From positions 1 to 61,412 of the forward strand of contig JACMOV010000177.1 of assembly GCA_014377845.1 (NCBI GenBank): a stretch of DNA of 61,412 nucleotides, read 5' to 3'. The notes under the pieces were generated by a model. That model had not been told where the DNA came from, made no database searches, and saw nothing but the letters and a program-made list of their open reading frames with translations. This DNA comes from Herminiimonas sp. Lineage in GTDB: Bacteria > Pseudomonadota > Gammaproteobacteria > Burkholderiales > Burkholderiaceae_D. Shown in pieces: positions 10,947-20,281 of this stretch. How positions within the stretch are numbered: position 1 is the first letter of the stretch; each line of letters opens with the position of its first letter. The translations under genes and the position numbers were made by a program.

Positions 10947-11423
10947 TTAGCGGGCGATCGTATTGGTGCGCTTGATCTTGTTTTGCAGCTGCATGATCCC
11001 GTAAAGCAGCGCCTCGGCCGTCGGCGGGCAGCCCGGCACATAGACGTCGACCGGGACGATGCGGTCGCAGCCACGCACCACCGAGTAGGAATAATGATAG
11101 TAGCCGCCGCCATTGGCGCAGGAGCCCATCGAGATCACCCAGCGCGGCTCGGCCATCTGGTCGTACACCTTGCGCAGCGCCGGCGCCATCTTGTTGCACA
11201 ACGTGCCCGCCACGATCATCACGTCGGACTGGCGCGGCGATGGACGGAACACCACGCCGAAGCGGTCCAGGTCATAGCGGGACGCGCCCGCGTGCATCAT
11301 CTCGACGGCACAGCAGGCCAGGCCGAACGTCATCGGCCACATCGAGCCGGTCCGGGTCCAGTTGATCAGCTTGTCTGCCGTGGTGGTGACAAACCCTTCG
11401 TTCAATACGCCTTCAATAGACAT
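10947..11423 (-). CDS. nuoB: NADH-quinone oxidoreductase subunit B
   Basis: Complex I subunit that holds cluster N2, the last iron-sulfur centre before quinone. The protein has 158 residues. The tandem cysteines ([11 protein letters not shown]) and the further ligands in [14 protein letters not shown] and [11 protein letters not shown] are all present. It begins three bases after the nuoA stop and lies in the normal nuoA-B-C order. Confidence 0.97.
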   Translation of the reverse strand: MSIEGVLNEGFVTTTADKLINWTRTGSMWPMTFGLACCAVEMMHAGASRYDLDRFGVVFRPSPRQSDVMIVAGTLCNKMAPALRKVYDQMAEPRWVISMGSCANGGGYYHYSYSVVRGCDRIVPVDVYVPGCPPTAEALLYGIMQLQNKIKRTNTIAR

Positions 11424-11426
11424 GTC

Positions 11427-11786
11427 TCACTCCCAGTCAAGGGCACCTTTCTTCCAGATGTACCAAAAGCCGACCGCGAATTCCGCGATGAACACCATCA
11501 TGGTGATGAAGCCGGCCCAGCCGAGCTCGCGCATGGCGACGCCCCAGGGGAAGAAAAACGCGGTTTCGAGATCAAACAGGATAAACAGGATGGCGACGAG
11601 GTAGTAGCGTACGTCGAATTTCATCCGCGCGTCTTCGAAGGCCTCGAAGCCGCATTCGTACGGAGAATTTTTTTCGACGTCCGGCTTGAACGGCGCGAGC
11701 AGGCGGCCCAGCACTTGCGGCACAATGCCGACGCCGATGCCGACCAGGATGAAGAGCAATACAGGGAAGTAATTTTCGAGGTTCAC
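11427..11786 (-). CDS. nuoA: NADH-quinone oxidoreductase subunit A
   Basis: Small membrane subunit of complex I (119 residues, three hydrophobic segments) and the first gene of the nuo cluster. Family landmarks are [28 protein letters not shown] (short form PYECGFEAF) and [14 protein letters not shown]. The start is GTG at 11786 ([11 protein letters not shown]), without an obvious Shine-Dalgarno. Upstream, a terminator at 11904-11937 separates it from tRNA-Leu. The nuo promoter should therefore lie within 11787-11903, although no convincing -35/-10 pair was seen there. Confidence 0.94.
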   Translation of the reverse strand: MNLENYFPVLLFILVGIGVGIVPQVLGRLLAPFKPDVEKNSPYECGFEAFEDARMKFDVRYYLVAILFILFDLETAFFFPWGVAMRELGWAGFITMMVFIAEFAVGFWYIWKKGALDWE

Positions 11787-11903
11787 GGTTTGGCGCAGTC
11801 ACGCAAAATGGGTTGAACGATCGGTCGGCGCGCTGCCTTCATGCTGATGGAGATACGCAAGACCGCACTGCTCCGGATGCCGCATGCTGCTGACCACTCT
11901 CGA

Positions 11904-11937
11904 TAAAAAGCCAGCTCGGGTACTCCCCTCGCTGGCT
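11904..11937 (-). terminator. Rho-independent terminator after tRNA-Leu
   Basis: On the minus strand a 7-bp stem (AGCCAGC paired with GCTGGCT) encloses a G-rich loop and is followed by TTTTT. It sits about 10 bases after the tRNA 3' end and before nuoA. It should end the tpiA-secG-tRNA transcript. Confidence 0.8.
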
Positions 11938-11946
11938 GTCAATGTT

Positions 11947-12031
11947 TGGTGCCGACGGCGAGACTCGAACTCGCACAGCTTTCGCCACTACCCCCTCAAG
12001 ATAGCGTGTCTACCAGTTTCACCACGTCGGC
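11947..12031 (-). tRNA. tRNA-Leu (anticodon GAG)
   Basis: The complement folds as a class II tRNA. The acceptor is GCCGACG/CGTCGGC. The D arm is GTG...CAC with the AAACTGGTAGA loop. The anticodon stem CTATC/GGTAG carries the loop TTGAGGG, so the anticodon is GAG. A long variable arm follows, then the T arm GCGAG-TTCGAGT-CTCGC. The discriminator A and an encoded CCA end the gene at 11947. It reads CUC and CUU codons. It lies between secG and nuoA, a familiar betaproteobacterial position. Confidence 0.96.
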
Positions 12032-12138
12032 GTAAGACCGTTATTTTAACCTGTTTTCTCTCTTTTGTTCAACGCACCATTGCACTAAACCAATCGTTCT
12101 TGATGCCGCGATCATTCGCGGCATCAAGCCGTTGCCGA

Positions 12139-12594
12139 TTACTTTGGAATCTGGTTCGACTGACCACCGCTTGCCGGGCTGGCAGGCGTCGTGACGGGCG
12201 CCGGTACGGCCGCTGCCGGAGCCGGCGATGCTGCTGCAGCGGGCGCGCCAGCAGCCGGCGCAACCGGTGCGCCTGCTGGCGTCGACGGCGCGGCTGGCGC
12301 CTTGACAGGCCCGGTCTGGAGATTGTCCATCACGCCTCCGCCGACGACGGCGTGCCGGTTGCTGCCGATGTAGGCCAGCACCAGCGTCGCAATGAAAAAG
12401 ACTGCTGCTGCGACGCCGGTCGACTTCGACAGAAAATTCGATGATCCGGTCGCGCCGAACAGGCTGCCCGATGCGCCGGAGCCGAATGCCGCGCCCATGT
12501 CCGCGCCCTTGCCGTGTTGGAGCAGTACCAGGCCGATGATCGTGAGTGCCGACAGCACCTGGATGACGACGATGACGGTGAATAGTGTGTTCAT
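12139..12594 (-). CDS. secG: Preprotein translocase subunit SecG
   Basis: Accessory membrane subunit of the SecYEG protein-export channel. The core with two transmembrane segments is clear (VIQVLSALTIIGLVLLQHGKG and VAAAVFFIATLVLAYIG), with GADMGAAFGSGASGSLFG between them. At 151 residues it is longer than the ~110 of E. coli. Residues ~90-151 form a low-complexity Ala/Pro-rich tail, common in betaproteobacterial SecG. It follows tpiA by about 37 bases and precedes tRNA-Leu. Confidence 0.95.
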   Translation of the reverse strand: MNTLFTVIVVIQVLSALTIIGLVLLQHGKGADMGAAFGSGASGSLFGATGSSNFLSKSTGVAAAVFFIATLVLAYIGSNRHAVVGGGVMDNLQTGPVKAPAAPSTPAGAPVAPAAGAPAAAASPAPAAAVPAPVTTPASPASGGQSNQIPK

Positions 12595-12631
12595 GATGTG
12601 AAGTCCAATGGATAAAGTATGGTGCTGTAAT

Positions 12632-13390
12632 TTATTGCCGCGCCGCCGCGATGATGGCGTTGAAATCCGCTGCCTTCAATGCCGCGCCGCCGATCAATCC
12701 GCCATCGATATCGGCCATGGCAAGCAGATCCGCAGCGTTGTCCGGTTTCATGCTGCCGCCGTACAGGATCTGCACTTGCGATGCGGCTTCGGCATCCCGG
12801 GCCGCGAGGCGAGCGCGTAGTACGGCGTGGACCGCTTGCGCCATCTGCGGCGTTGCGGTCTTGCCAGTACCGATCGCCCACACCGGTTCGTAGGCAATCA
12901 CCAGCTTGGCCAGATCAGTGGCCGCGACGGCATCCAGTACCGCGTCGAGCTGGGCGCCAACCACTGCCGCGGTCCGTTCCGCATCGCGCTCATCGAGCGT
13001 TTCACCGACACACACGATTGGCGTGAGGCCCGCCGCAAGTGCCGCCAGCGCCTTTCGGGCCACGACCGCACTCGTTTCGCCATGATAGCTGCGGCGCTCG
13101 GAATGCCCCACGATCACGTACCGGCAACCGAAATCCTGCAGCATCGCGCCCGAGACTTCGCCCGTATAGGCGCCGCTCACGCTGGTCGAAACATCCTGCG
13201 CGCCCAGGCGAATTGAGGTTCCCTGCAACGCCGCAGCACACTGCGCCAGGTACGGTGCCGGAACGCAGACCGCGACATCGACGAGATCGTCGCCGACACC
13301 TTGCTTCAGACCGGCCAGGAGCACGTCGTTGGCAGCGAGGCTGCCATTCATTTTCCAGTTACCGGCAATCAGTGTCCGCCGCATAGTCAT
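12632..13390 (-). CDS. tpiA: Triose-phosphate isomerase
   Basis: Glycolytic enzyme interconverting dihydroxyacetone phosphate and glyceraldehyde 3-phosphate. Catalytic landmarks are visible: AGNWKMNGS (Lys), VGHSERR (His), [11 protein letters not shown] (the active-site Glu and the flexible loop) and [10 protein letters not shown]. It has 252 residues, the normal length. Two starts are close together: ATG at 13390 (MTMRR) and ATG at 13384 (MRR). The second has slightly better spacing from a weak GTGG. A strong promoter lies just upstream at 13411-13439. Confidence 0.97.
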   Translation of the reverse strand: MTMRRTLIAGNWKMNGSLAANDVLLAGLKQGVGDDLVDVAVCVPAPYLAQCAAALQGTSIRLGAQDVSTSVSGAYTGEVSGAMLQDFGCRYVIVGHSERRSYHGETSAVVARKALAALAAGLTPIVCVGETLDERDAERTAAVVGAQLDAVLDAVAATDLAKLVIAYEPVWAIGTGKTATPQMAQAVHAVLRARLAARDAEAASQVQILYGGSMKPDNAADLLAMADIDGGLIGGAALKAADFNAIIAAARQ

Positions 13391-13410
13391 CCACTTTTAA
13401 ATAACCCGCT

Positions 13411-13439
13411 ATTCTAGCCTCCGGATGCCTCTTGGTCAA
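13411..13439 (-). promoter_or_regulatory. sigma70-type promoter for tpiA-secG-tRNA-Leu
   Basis: On the minus strand, TTGACC (13439-13434) and TAGAAT (13416-13411) are separated by exactly 17 bases, close to the sigma70 consensus. The -10 box ends about 20 bases before the tpiA start. This should drive tpiA, secG and the tRNA up to the terminator at 11904-11937. Confidence 0.75.
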
Positions 13440-13589
13440 ACCGGCGAATGGCAGTCCGCCGAGGCACCAAAATCTTTTACTTTCAATCAATCCTCGCGAT
13501 ACCATGCCTTCTGATGCCGGCACTCAGATGCCCGCAGATACGCGTCTGAACCAAAAGGCGCAGCCGGCCAACGATGACACGGACCTGCC

Positions 13590-16500
13590 TTGGCAACCGA
13601 CGCCCCCCTGCTCACGATCGATCTGCACTTGTCCCGCGCGCTCGACAGCGCGCGCCAGGTGTCGTTCGACTGGCGCATCCCGGAAGATGTGCTGTACCTG
13701 AGTGGCGAACTCTCGGAGAGCTTTCGGGGCGTGCTGATCACGCCGGCGTCGACCTGGCATTCGCGCGACCTGTTTGCCCTCGTCTGCGAGGAAGACCGCG
13801 ATCCATTCCTGAATGGGCTGCACCAGATGTTGCGCGGCAGCGATGGCGGCACACCCCTGGTAGTGCATGCCGCAGCGCTGCGCCTGCGCGACCACCTCGA
13901 CGGCTGGCGCTGGGTCGAGATCCACGCCCAGGTCGTCGAGCGCGATGCGGTCGGACGCGCGCTGCGTGCCGTCGGCACGCTTTCCGACATCAACGCACGC
14001 AAGCAGGATGAGCGTCGGATCGGCCGCCTGCGCGATCTCTATGAAGCACTGAGCCAGACCAACAAGGCGATTGTCCGTATGGGCGAGCCGCAGCAGCTGT
14101 TCGAAGAAATCTGCCGGATCGCGATCGAATACGGCCGCTTCCACCTGGCCTGGATCGGACTGATCGATGACCAGACATTACGCGTCAATCCCGTTGCGCG
14201 TACCGGCCAGAGCATCGCCGCCCTCGACGCGGCCGTGTTCTCAGTCGACCCGTCGATTCCGGAGGGCCGAGGCGGTATCGGCACGGCGATTCGCAACGAC
14301 CGCCCGAGCGTGTTCAATGACTTTTTCTCGTCGCCATCACTGCAACCCTGGCATGACCGGGCCAAGGAATCGGGCTTCCGCTCCTTTGCGACCTTTCCGT
14401 TCAAGTCGGACGGCCGCATTGTCGGCACACTGAGCCTGTATTCGACCGATCGGGATTTTTTCGACCCCTCACTGATCGCGTTGCTGACCGAGATGGCGAG
14501 CGACATCTCGTTTGCGCTCGACCACCATGGACGCGAGAAGGCCCGCGAAAAAGCCGAGGCCGCCCTCGCCCGCAGCGAACATCTCAAGAGCGCGATCGTT
14601 GCGGCCGCGCTGGACTGCATCGTCACCATCGATCAAGACGGGCGCATCGTCGATTTCAATGCGGCGGCGGAGAATACCTTCGGTCATCACAGCGCCGACG
14701 TGATCGGCCGCGTCATGTCGGAAATCATCGTACCGCCGGCGATGCGCATGCGCCACGACGAGGGAATGGAGGCGTATGTAAAAACCGGCGAGAGCAAGAT
14801 CCTGAACCGGCGTATCGAGCTCGAAGCAATGCACGCAGACGGCCATTTGTTCCCGATCGAGCTGACGGTCATGCCGGCTACCGTCGATGGCCGGCAGATT
14901 TTCACCGCGTTCATGCGCGACATCAGCGAACGCAAGCGCAGCGAACAGTTGCAAACGATGCAAAATCGCATCCTTGGGCAGGTCGCCACCGGTGCGCCCT
15001 TGAACGAGATCATGCGGGAACTGCGTTCCTTCATCGAGCAGCAGGCGGGGCCGGCACGATGCTCGGCGATGCTGCTCGAGGAGGGCGCCAGCATGCTGCA
15101 TGCCGCTGCCATCGATTCCCTGCCGGACGGCTACCGTACGCTGTTCGAGCAGGTGGCGATCGGTGCCGCTGGCCGAACCTGCGGCGTGGCCGCCGCACGC
15201 GGAAAGCTGGTCGAAACGGCCGACATTGCCTGCGATCCGCTCTGGGCGGAGGCGCGCGAGGTCGCCGCCGCCAATGACATCTGCGCCGTCTCTTGCTGGC
15301 CGATTCCGGGCAAGCAGCGCATGGTGCTGGGTACGCTCAGCGTGCATTTCAAGCAAGTTGGCCTGAAAAGCAAGCAGCACCGGCAACTGATGGACCTGGC
15401 AACCAATCTCGCCCGCATCGCCATCGAGAGCCGCGAGTCGGAAGAACGCATTCGTTTTCTTGCACACTACGATGGCCTGACGGCGCTCCCGAACCGGTTC
15501 CTGTTCAAGGAATTCCTGGAGCACGCGCTGCTCGCAGCCCGTCGCAGCAGCACGCGCTTCGCTGTCTTTTTCGTCGATCTCGATCGCTTCAAGAACATCA
15601 ACGATACCTTTGGCCACGACGCCGGCGATCGGGTCCTGCGCGAAATCGCGACCCGGCTTTCGGCCGCCCTGCGCGAGAGCGATATCGTGGCCCGCATGGG
15701 CGGTGACGAATTCTATGTGCTGATCGAACACCTGCCCGAAACAGCCTACGCTGCCGAAGTCGCGCAAAAACTGCTGAACGAAGCCTCCCGGCCTTTCTAT
15801 GTCGATGGCCAGGAATGCCAGCTCACCGCCAGCATCGGCATCGTGGTCTGCCCGGACGATGGCGCCGATTCCCAGACCCTGCTGAAAAATTCGGACATCG
15901 CGATGTATCGCGCCAAGGCGCTCGGCAAGAACGGCTACCAGTTCTATGCGGCCAGCGACGATATGCATTCGATCGAGCGGATCGGCCTCGAATCGCGATT
16001 GCGCCGGGCCATCGAGCAACAGGAATTCGTCCTGCATTACCAGCCGAAACTCGATCTGATGAGTGGCGACATTACCGGCCTCGAAGCGCTGGTGCGCTGG
16101 CAGCATCCCGAACATGGCCTGCTGGCGCCAGCGCATTTCATTGGCATGGCTGAGGAAACCGGCCTGATCGTGCCGCTTGGCAAAGCGATCCTCGACATGG
16201 CCAGCCAGGATTCGGCGCGACTGCAAAACCTGTTCCCGCAGCCAGTGCGGATTGCCGTCAACCTCTCGGCGCGGCAGCTTGACGATCCGCGCTTTCTGGA
16301 TGACATGCGACGGCTGATCGATGCGCCGCGCACGCATCCGCTGCCGCTCGACCTGGAGATTACCGAAAGCATGATCATGCCTTCGCCCGAGAAAGCGGTG
16401 CATATCCTGACGGCGCTGCAGGCAATGGGTATCCGGTTGGTGATCGACGACTTCGGTACCGGCTATTCTTCGCTCGCCTACCTCAAGCGCTTCCCGGTCC

Positions 16501-16754
16501 ATGGCTTGAAAATCGACCGCTCCTTCGTGCAAGACATTCCGGACGATGTCAACGACACCGCCATTACTCAGGCGGTCATCGCCATGGGGCATTCGCTGGG
16601 CATGCGCGTCGTCGCCGAAGGTGTCGAGACGCAGGCGCAGATGGATGCCCTGCGCCGGTTCGGCTGCGATGAATTGCAGGGCTATTTTTTCTGCCGTCCG
16701 ATACCTCTGGATGATGTGATCGCGTTGTTGAGGACGCGATTGGCCGAGTCCTAG
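13590..16754 (+). CDS. PAS-GAF-PAS-GAF-GGDEF-EAL cyclic-di-GMP signalling protein
   Basis: Large soluble-looking sensor/output protein for cyclic-di-GMP, 1054 residues from a TTG start. Domains in order: a degenerate PAS (~20-135), GAF (~155-310), PAS (~328-450, ending DISERKRSEQL), a second GAF (~455-610), GGDEF (~625-785) and EAL (~800-1050). GGDEF is intact at 704-708, and an inhibitory RxxD (RESD) lies five residues before it. EAL (832-834) and the DDFGTGYSSLAYLK and KIDRSFV motifs are intact, so both synthase and phosphodiesterase activities are possible. No transmembrane segment is seen. The N-terminus is uncertain: there is no in-frame ATG upstream, and another open frame from ATG 13504 runs into a C6 tract at 13603-13608. 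Confidence 0.92.
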   Translation: MATDAPLLTIDLHLSRALDSARQVSFDWRIPEDVLYLSGELSESFRGVLITPASTWHSRDLFALVCEEDRDPFLNGLHQMLRGSDGGTPLVVHAAALRLRDHLDGWRWVEIHAQVVERDAVGRALRAVGTLSDINARKQDERRIGRLRDLYEALSQTNKAIVRMGEPQQLFEEICRIAIEYGRFHLAWIGLIDDQTLRVNPVARTGQSIAALDAAVFSVDPSIPEGRGGIGTAIRNDRPSVFNDFFSSPSLQPWHDRAKESGFRSFATFPFKSDGRIVGTLSLYSTDRDFFDPSLIALLTEMASDISFALDHHGREKAREKAEAALARSEHLKSAIVAAALDCIVTIDQDGRIVDFNAAAENTFGHHSADVIGRVMSEIIVPPAMRMRHDEGMEAYVKTGESKILNRRIELEAMHADGHLFPIELTVMPATVDGRQIFTAFMRDISERKRSEQLQTMQNRILGQVATGAPLNEIMRELRSFIEQQAGPARCSAMLLEEGASMLHAAAIDSLPDGYRTLFEQVAIGAAGRTCGVAAARGKLVETADIACDPLWAEAREVAAANDICAVSCWPIPGKQRMVLGTLSVHFKQVGLKSKQHRQLMDLATNLARIAIESRESEERIRFLAHYDGLTALPNRFLFKEFLEHALLAARRSSTRFAVFFVDLDRFKNINDTFGHDAGDRVLREIATRLSAALRESDIVARMGGDEFYVLIEHLPETAYAAEVAQKLLNEASRPFYVDGQECQLTASIGIVVCPDDGADSQTLLKNSDIAMYRAKALGKNGYQFYAASDDMHSIERIGLESRLRRAIEQQEFVLHYQPKLDLMSGDITGLEALVRWQHPEHGLLAPAHFIGMAEETGLIVPLGKAILDMASQDSARLQNLFPQPVRIAVNLSARQLDDPRFLDDMRRLIDAPRTHPLPLDLEITESMIMPSPEKAVHILTALQAMGIRLVIDDFGTGYSSLAYLKRFPVHGLKIDRSFVQDIPDDVNDTAITQAVIAMGHSLGMRVVAEGVETQAQMDALRRFGCDELQGYFFCRPIPLDDVIALLRTRLAES

Positions 16755-16781
16755 CGCCCGACTGCGAACCCGCTGAACGAC

Positions 16782-16812
16782 AAAAAACCCGACAGGTAAG
16801 TGCCGGGTTTTT
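16782..16812. terminator. Terminator between the c-di-GMP gene and pnp
   Basis: AAAACCCG and CGGGTTTT pair across a 12-base loop, with an A-run on one side and a T-run on the other. The hairpin can therefore end the plus-strand c-di-GMP gene and the minus-strand pnp transcript, which converge here. Confidence 0.85.
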
Positions 16813-16851
16813 CGGTATTGCCGCGCAAGATGGACGCGGCCAGGATTGTGC

Positions 16852-18993
16852 TTACTGAACCGGCGTTGCAGCCGGCGCGGCGGCGACGCCATCGTCGGCT
16901 GCCGCTGCCTTCATCGACAGCTTCAGGCGGCCGCGGTCATCTGTTTCCAGGACCTTGACGCGAACCTGCTGGCCTTCTTTCAGGTAGTCAGCCACGGCGT
17001 TGACACGTTCATTGGCGATCTGGCTGATGTGCAGCAAACCGTCCTTGCCCGGCATGACCTGCACGATCGCGCCAAAGTCCAGAAGCTTCAACACCACGCC
17101 ATCGTAGACCTTGCCGACTTCGACCGATGCCGTCAGTTCCTCGATGCGACGCTTGGCTTCCTGGCCAGCGGCGGCATCCACGGATGCGATGGTGACCAGG
17201 CCCTCGTCGCTGATGTCGATCTGGGTACCGGTTTCTTCGGTCAGGGCGCGAATGACCGCGCCACCCTTGCCGATGACGTCACGGATTTTTTCCGGATTGA
17301 TCTTGATGGTGATCAGGCGCGGCGCGAAGTCAGACAACTCGGTTTTACCATGCGGCACGGCTTCCTGCATCTTCGCCAGGATGTGCATGCGGCCTTCCTT
17401 GGCTTGCGCCAGCGCGACCTGCATGATTTCCTTGGTGATGCCCTGGATTTTGATATCCATCTGCAGGGCGGTGATGCCGGCGGCGGTGCCCGCAACCTTG
17501 AAGTCCATGTCGCCGAGGTGATCTTCATCACCCAGGATATCGGTGAGGACTGCGAACTTGCCGCCTTCCTTGATCAGGCCCATGGCGATGCCGGCGACGT
17601 GCGCCTGCATCGGCACGCCGGCGTCCATCAGGGCCAGGCAACCGCCGCACACCGATGCCATCGACGACGAGCCGTTCGACTCGGTGATCTCCGACACCAG
17701 GCGCACCGAGTAGCTGAAGTCTTCCGGTGCAGGCAGTGCTGCCAGCAATGCGCGCTTGGCCAGACGGCCATGGCCGATTTCGCGGCGCTTCGGCGTACCG
17801 ACGCGACCAGTCTCGCCGGTCGCGAACGGTGGCATGTTGTAATGAAGCATGAAGCGATCGCTGTATTCGCCCATCAGTGCATCGATCTTCTGTTCGTCGC
17901 GTGCGGTGCCGAGGGTGGCAACGACGAGCGCCTGCGTTTCGCCGCGGGTAAACAGTGCCGAACCGTGGGTGCGTGGCAAAACGCCGGTGCGAATCGAGAT
18001 CGGACGCACGGTGCGCGTGTCGCGACCGTCGATACGCGGCTCGCCGTCCAGAATCTGCGACCGCACGATCTTGGCTTCGATGTCGAACATGATCGTGTTG
18101 ACATCGGCGCCGCTTGGGACGCTGGTGCCGGCCGCGTCGGCGTCGGCTGCCAGAGCTGCCATCACGCTGGCGGTGGCATCCTTGAGCTTGGCGGTACGCG
18201 CCTGCTTGTCCTTGATCTGGTAGGCATCGCGCAGCTTGGCTTCAGCGACATCGGCCACGCGGGCGATCAGCGATTCATTCTTCGGCGCCGGCTTCCACTC
18301 CACTTCAGGCTTGCCACCGTCACGCACCAGTTCATGGATCGCGTCGATCACTGCCTTCATCTGCTCATGGCCAAACACGACCGCGCCGAGCATGACTTCT
18401 TCCGACAGCTGCTTGGCTTCCGATTCGACCATCAGGACAGCGCTTTCGGTGCCAGCCACCACCAGGTCGAGCTGGGTATTGACCAGCTGGGACGTGGTCG
18501 GGTTCAGGACGTACTGACCATTGATATAGCCCACACGCGCTGCGCCAACCGGACCGCTGAAAGGAATGCCGGATACCGACAGGGCCGCCGATGCACCGAT
18601 CATGGCGGCGATGTCCGGATCGATTTCCGGATTCACGGACAGCACGTGGATGATGATCTGGACTTCGTTGAGGTAACCCTCGGGGAACAGCGGACGCATC
18701 GGGCGATCGATCAGCCGCGAGGTCAGCGTTTCCTTCTCGGAAGGACGGCCTTCGCGCTTGAAGAAGCCGCCTGGAATACGGCCGGCAGCATAGGTCTTTT
18801 CAACATAATCGACGGTCAGCGGAAAGAAATCCTGGCCTGGCTTGGCATCCTTGCGGGCGACCACGGTGGCCAGCACGACGGTGTCTCCGATCGACACCAG
18901 CACGGCGCCAGAAGCCTGGCGGGCGATTTCGCCGGTTTCCAGGGTGACTTGGTGCTGACCGTACTGGAAGGTCTTGGTTACTTTATTGAACAC
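16852..18993 (-). CDS. pnp: Polyribonucleotide nucleotidyltransferase (PNPase)
   Basis: Phosphorolytic 3'-5' exoribonuclease and core of the RNA degradosome, 713 residues. Two RNase PH-like domains ([20 protein letters not shown] near the N-terminus; ALVVATLG in the second half) are followed by a KH domain ([20 protein letters not shown]) and an S1 domain ([29 protein letters not shown], quoted in part as [17 protein letters not shown]). A short Ala-rich tail ends the protein. The start is GTG at 18993 with AAGGA seven bases upstream. It lies downstream of rpsO in the classic rpsO-pnp pair. Confidence 0.97.
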   Translation of the reverse strand: MFNKVTKTFQYGQHQVTLETGEIARQASGAVLVSIGDTVVLATVVARKDAKPGQDFFPLTVDYVEKTYAAGRIPGGFFKREGRPSEKETLTSRLIDRPMRPLFPEGYLNEVQIIIHVLSVNPEIDPDIAAMIGASAALSVSGIPFSGPVGAARVGYINGQYVLNPTTSQLVNTQLDLVVAGTESAVLMVESEAKQLSEEVMLGAVVFGHEQMKAVIDAIHELVRDGGKPEVEWKPAPKNESLIARVADVAEAKLRDAYQIKDKQARTAKLKDATASVMAALAADADAAGTSVPSGADVNTIMFDIEAKIVRSQILDGEPRIDGRDTRTVRPISIRTGVLPRTHGSALFTRGETQALVVATLGTARDEQKIDALMGEYSDRFMLHYNMPPFATGETGRVGTPKRREIGHGRLAKRALLAALPAPEDFSYSVRLVSEITESNGSSSMASVCGGCLALMDAGVPMQAHVAGIAMGLIKEGGKFAVLTDILGDEDHLGDMDFKVAGTAAGITALQMDIKIQGITKEIMQVALAQAKEGRMHILAKMQEAVPHGKTELSDFAPRLITIKINPEKIRDVIGKGGAVIRALTEETGTQIDISDEGLVTIASVDAAAGQEAKRRIEELTASVEVGKVYDGVVLKLLDFGAIVQVMPGKDGLLHISQIANERVNAVADYLKEGQQVRVKVLETDDRGRLKLSMKAAAADDGVAAAPAATPVQ

Positions 18994-19110
18994 GATGTTT
19001 CCTTTCTGTTTTTTGCCGGCAGATTTTCAGGCGCTGTCGTCCACCTCACCACTGATTGCCGGTCGATTCGACGGACAATCCAATACAACTTGCAAACACA
19101 CTTACAAAGC

Positions 19111-19147
19111 AAAATGCCCGCGTCAGCTAGGCCGACACGGGCATTTT
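19111..19147 (-). terminator. Hairpin between rpsO and pnp
   Basis: AAAATGCCCG and CGGGCATTTT form a long stem over a GC-containing loop between the rpsO stop (19182) and the pnp start (18993). On the minus strand it ends in TTTT. It probably acts as a terminator or attenuator after rpsO, or as a processing site as in the E. coli rpsO-pnp leader. Confidence 0.75.
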
Positions 19148-19181
19148 CAATTCCAGATGCAAAAGACGGTGCGCGCCAAAA

Positions 19182-19451
19182 TTACTTGCGCAAGCCCAGT
19201 TTCTCGATCAGCGAGCGATAACGGGTAGCGTCCTTGCCTTTTAGGTACGACAACAGGCTTTTACGGCGATTGACCATCATGATCAGACCGCGGCGCGAAT
19301 GATGATCCTTCGCGTGTGCCTTGAAGTGACCGTTGAGTTCGTTGATACGGGCCGTCAGCAGCGCGACTTGCACTTCGGGCGATCCGGTGTCGTTCTGGCC
19401 GCGCGCATTGTCTGCGATGATTGCGGCCTTGTTGGTTTTTTCCATTGTCAT
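19182..19451 (-). CDS. rpsO: 30S ribosomal protein S15
   Basis: Small-subunit protein that binds 16S rRNA early in 30S assembly; 89 residues, the family length. Family landmarks are [22 protein letters not shown] and [23 protein letters not shown], given here in part as [16 protein letters not shown] and DHHSRRGL. ATGs exist at 19451 and 19445; the first lies closer to an AAAGG. It pairs with pnp downstream. Confidence 0.97.
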   Translation of the reverse strand: MTMEKTNKAAIIADNARGQNDTGSPEVQVALLTARINELNGHFKAHAKDHHSRRGLIMMVNRRKSLLSYLKGKDATRYRSLIEKLGLRK

Positions 19452-19583
19452 GGCGGGTCATACCTTTCACAGGCGGTGTATCGAGACGGTGGCGGCACAA
19501 TACCGACATCACCCGAAGTACCGTGAACAAACAGTTAATAAAGATGATCTAATCGACCAACTCGGCATTGTATCGGAAAAGGC

Positions 19584-20165
19584 ATGGTGATTCAAACTCC
19601 GCCCCGTTTTATTTGGCGCGCCGAAGGATTGGCACCCCTTGTCAGGAGGCGCAGCGTGCTCGCCGCCCTGATGCTGGCAGGATGCGCCACGACCGGCGTC
19701 AGCGACCTGCAGCCGGGCATGCCCGAACCGGCGGTCATCGCCCGGCTCGGCAGACCGACCCATGTCCTGCCCGACCAGGCATCAGGCGGCAGGATCGACG
19801 AATACATGTCAGGTCCCTACGGACAGACGACCTATCTGGCGCGAATCGGTCAAGACGGTAATCTGATTTCTTATGAACAAGTCCTCGATTCACGTCACTT
19901 CGGACAGATCCAGGTTGGTGTGTCTACCAAGGCCGACGTGTTGCGCATCGTCGGCAGTCCGAGCGAAACCATGTATCTGGCACTGGCGAAGCTCGAAGTC
20001 TGGTCCTACCCGCACAAGGAAAACCCGGTGTCGGACGCGATCATGAACATCCACTTCGACAGCGCCGGCGTCGTGCGCATGATGCAGAACACCCCGGATC
20101 TGCGACGCGATCCCGACCAGAGCGGCCTGTTCGGACTGGGTTTTCGCGGCTTCCGCCGTCACTGA
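19584..20165 (+). CDS. BamE/SmpA-like outer-membrane lipoprotein
   Basis: Predicted lipoprotein of 193 residues. A positively charged N-terminus (LVRRRSVLAALMLAGC) ends in a lipobox with the acylated Cys at about residue 34. The mature part appears to contain two SmpA/OmlA-like units: GMPEPAVIARLGRPTHVLPD with a following beta segment, and VGVSTKADVLRIVGSPSETMYL with another. The fold is the one used by BamE, but two units are present and the protein is longer than BamE, so bamE itself is not claimed. ATG at 19584 follows GGAAAAGG closely. It is convergent with leuA. The exact role is unknown. Confidence 0.8.
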   Translation: MVIQTPPRFIWRAEGLAPLVRRRSVLAALMLAGCATTGVSDLQPGMPEPAVIARLGRPTHVLPDQASGGRIDEYMSGPYGQTTYLARIGQDGNLISYEQVLDSRHFGQIQVGVSTKADVLRIVGSPSETMYLALAKLEVWSYPHKENPVSDAIMNIHFDSAGVVRMMQNTPDLRRDPDQSGLFGLGFRGFRRH

Positions 20166-20182
20166 AAACCGCACCGCGCTTG

Positions 20183-20219
20183 AAAAAAGCCGCACAGCCA
20201 ATACCGGTTGTGCGGCCTT
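20183..20219. terminator. Convergent terminator between the lipoprotein gene and leuA
   Basis: AAGCCGCACA pairs with TGTGCGGCCTT around a short loop, with an A-run before it, between the ends of two converging genes. A second, stronger-looking hairpin follows at 20229-20259 (TGCCGCA/TGCGGCA plus inner GCACG/CGTGC) and lacks a T-run. Confidence 0.7.
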
Positions 20220-20281
20220 CTCGACGCCTGCCGCAAGCACGATCTCCGTGCCTGCGGCAACCGCAAACTGCGACTACGCGA

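Noticed and set aside
14469-16892. An 807-codon minus-strand frame over the c-di-GMP gene
   Set aside because: Antisense shadow of the GGDEF-EAL coding region; no recognisable domain.
16846-19221. A 791-codon open frame on the plus strand over pnp
   Set aside because: It is the antisense of pnp, produced by GC-rich codon bias. It has no family signature and no Shine-Dalgarno, while pnp on the other strand is full length and unmistakable.
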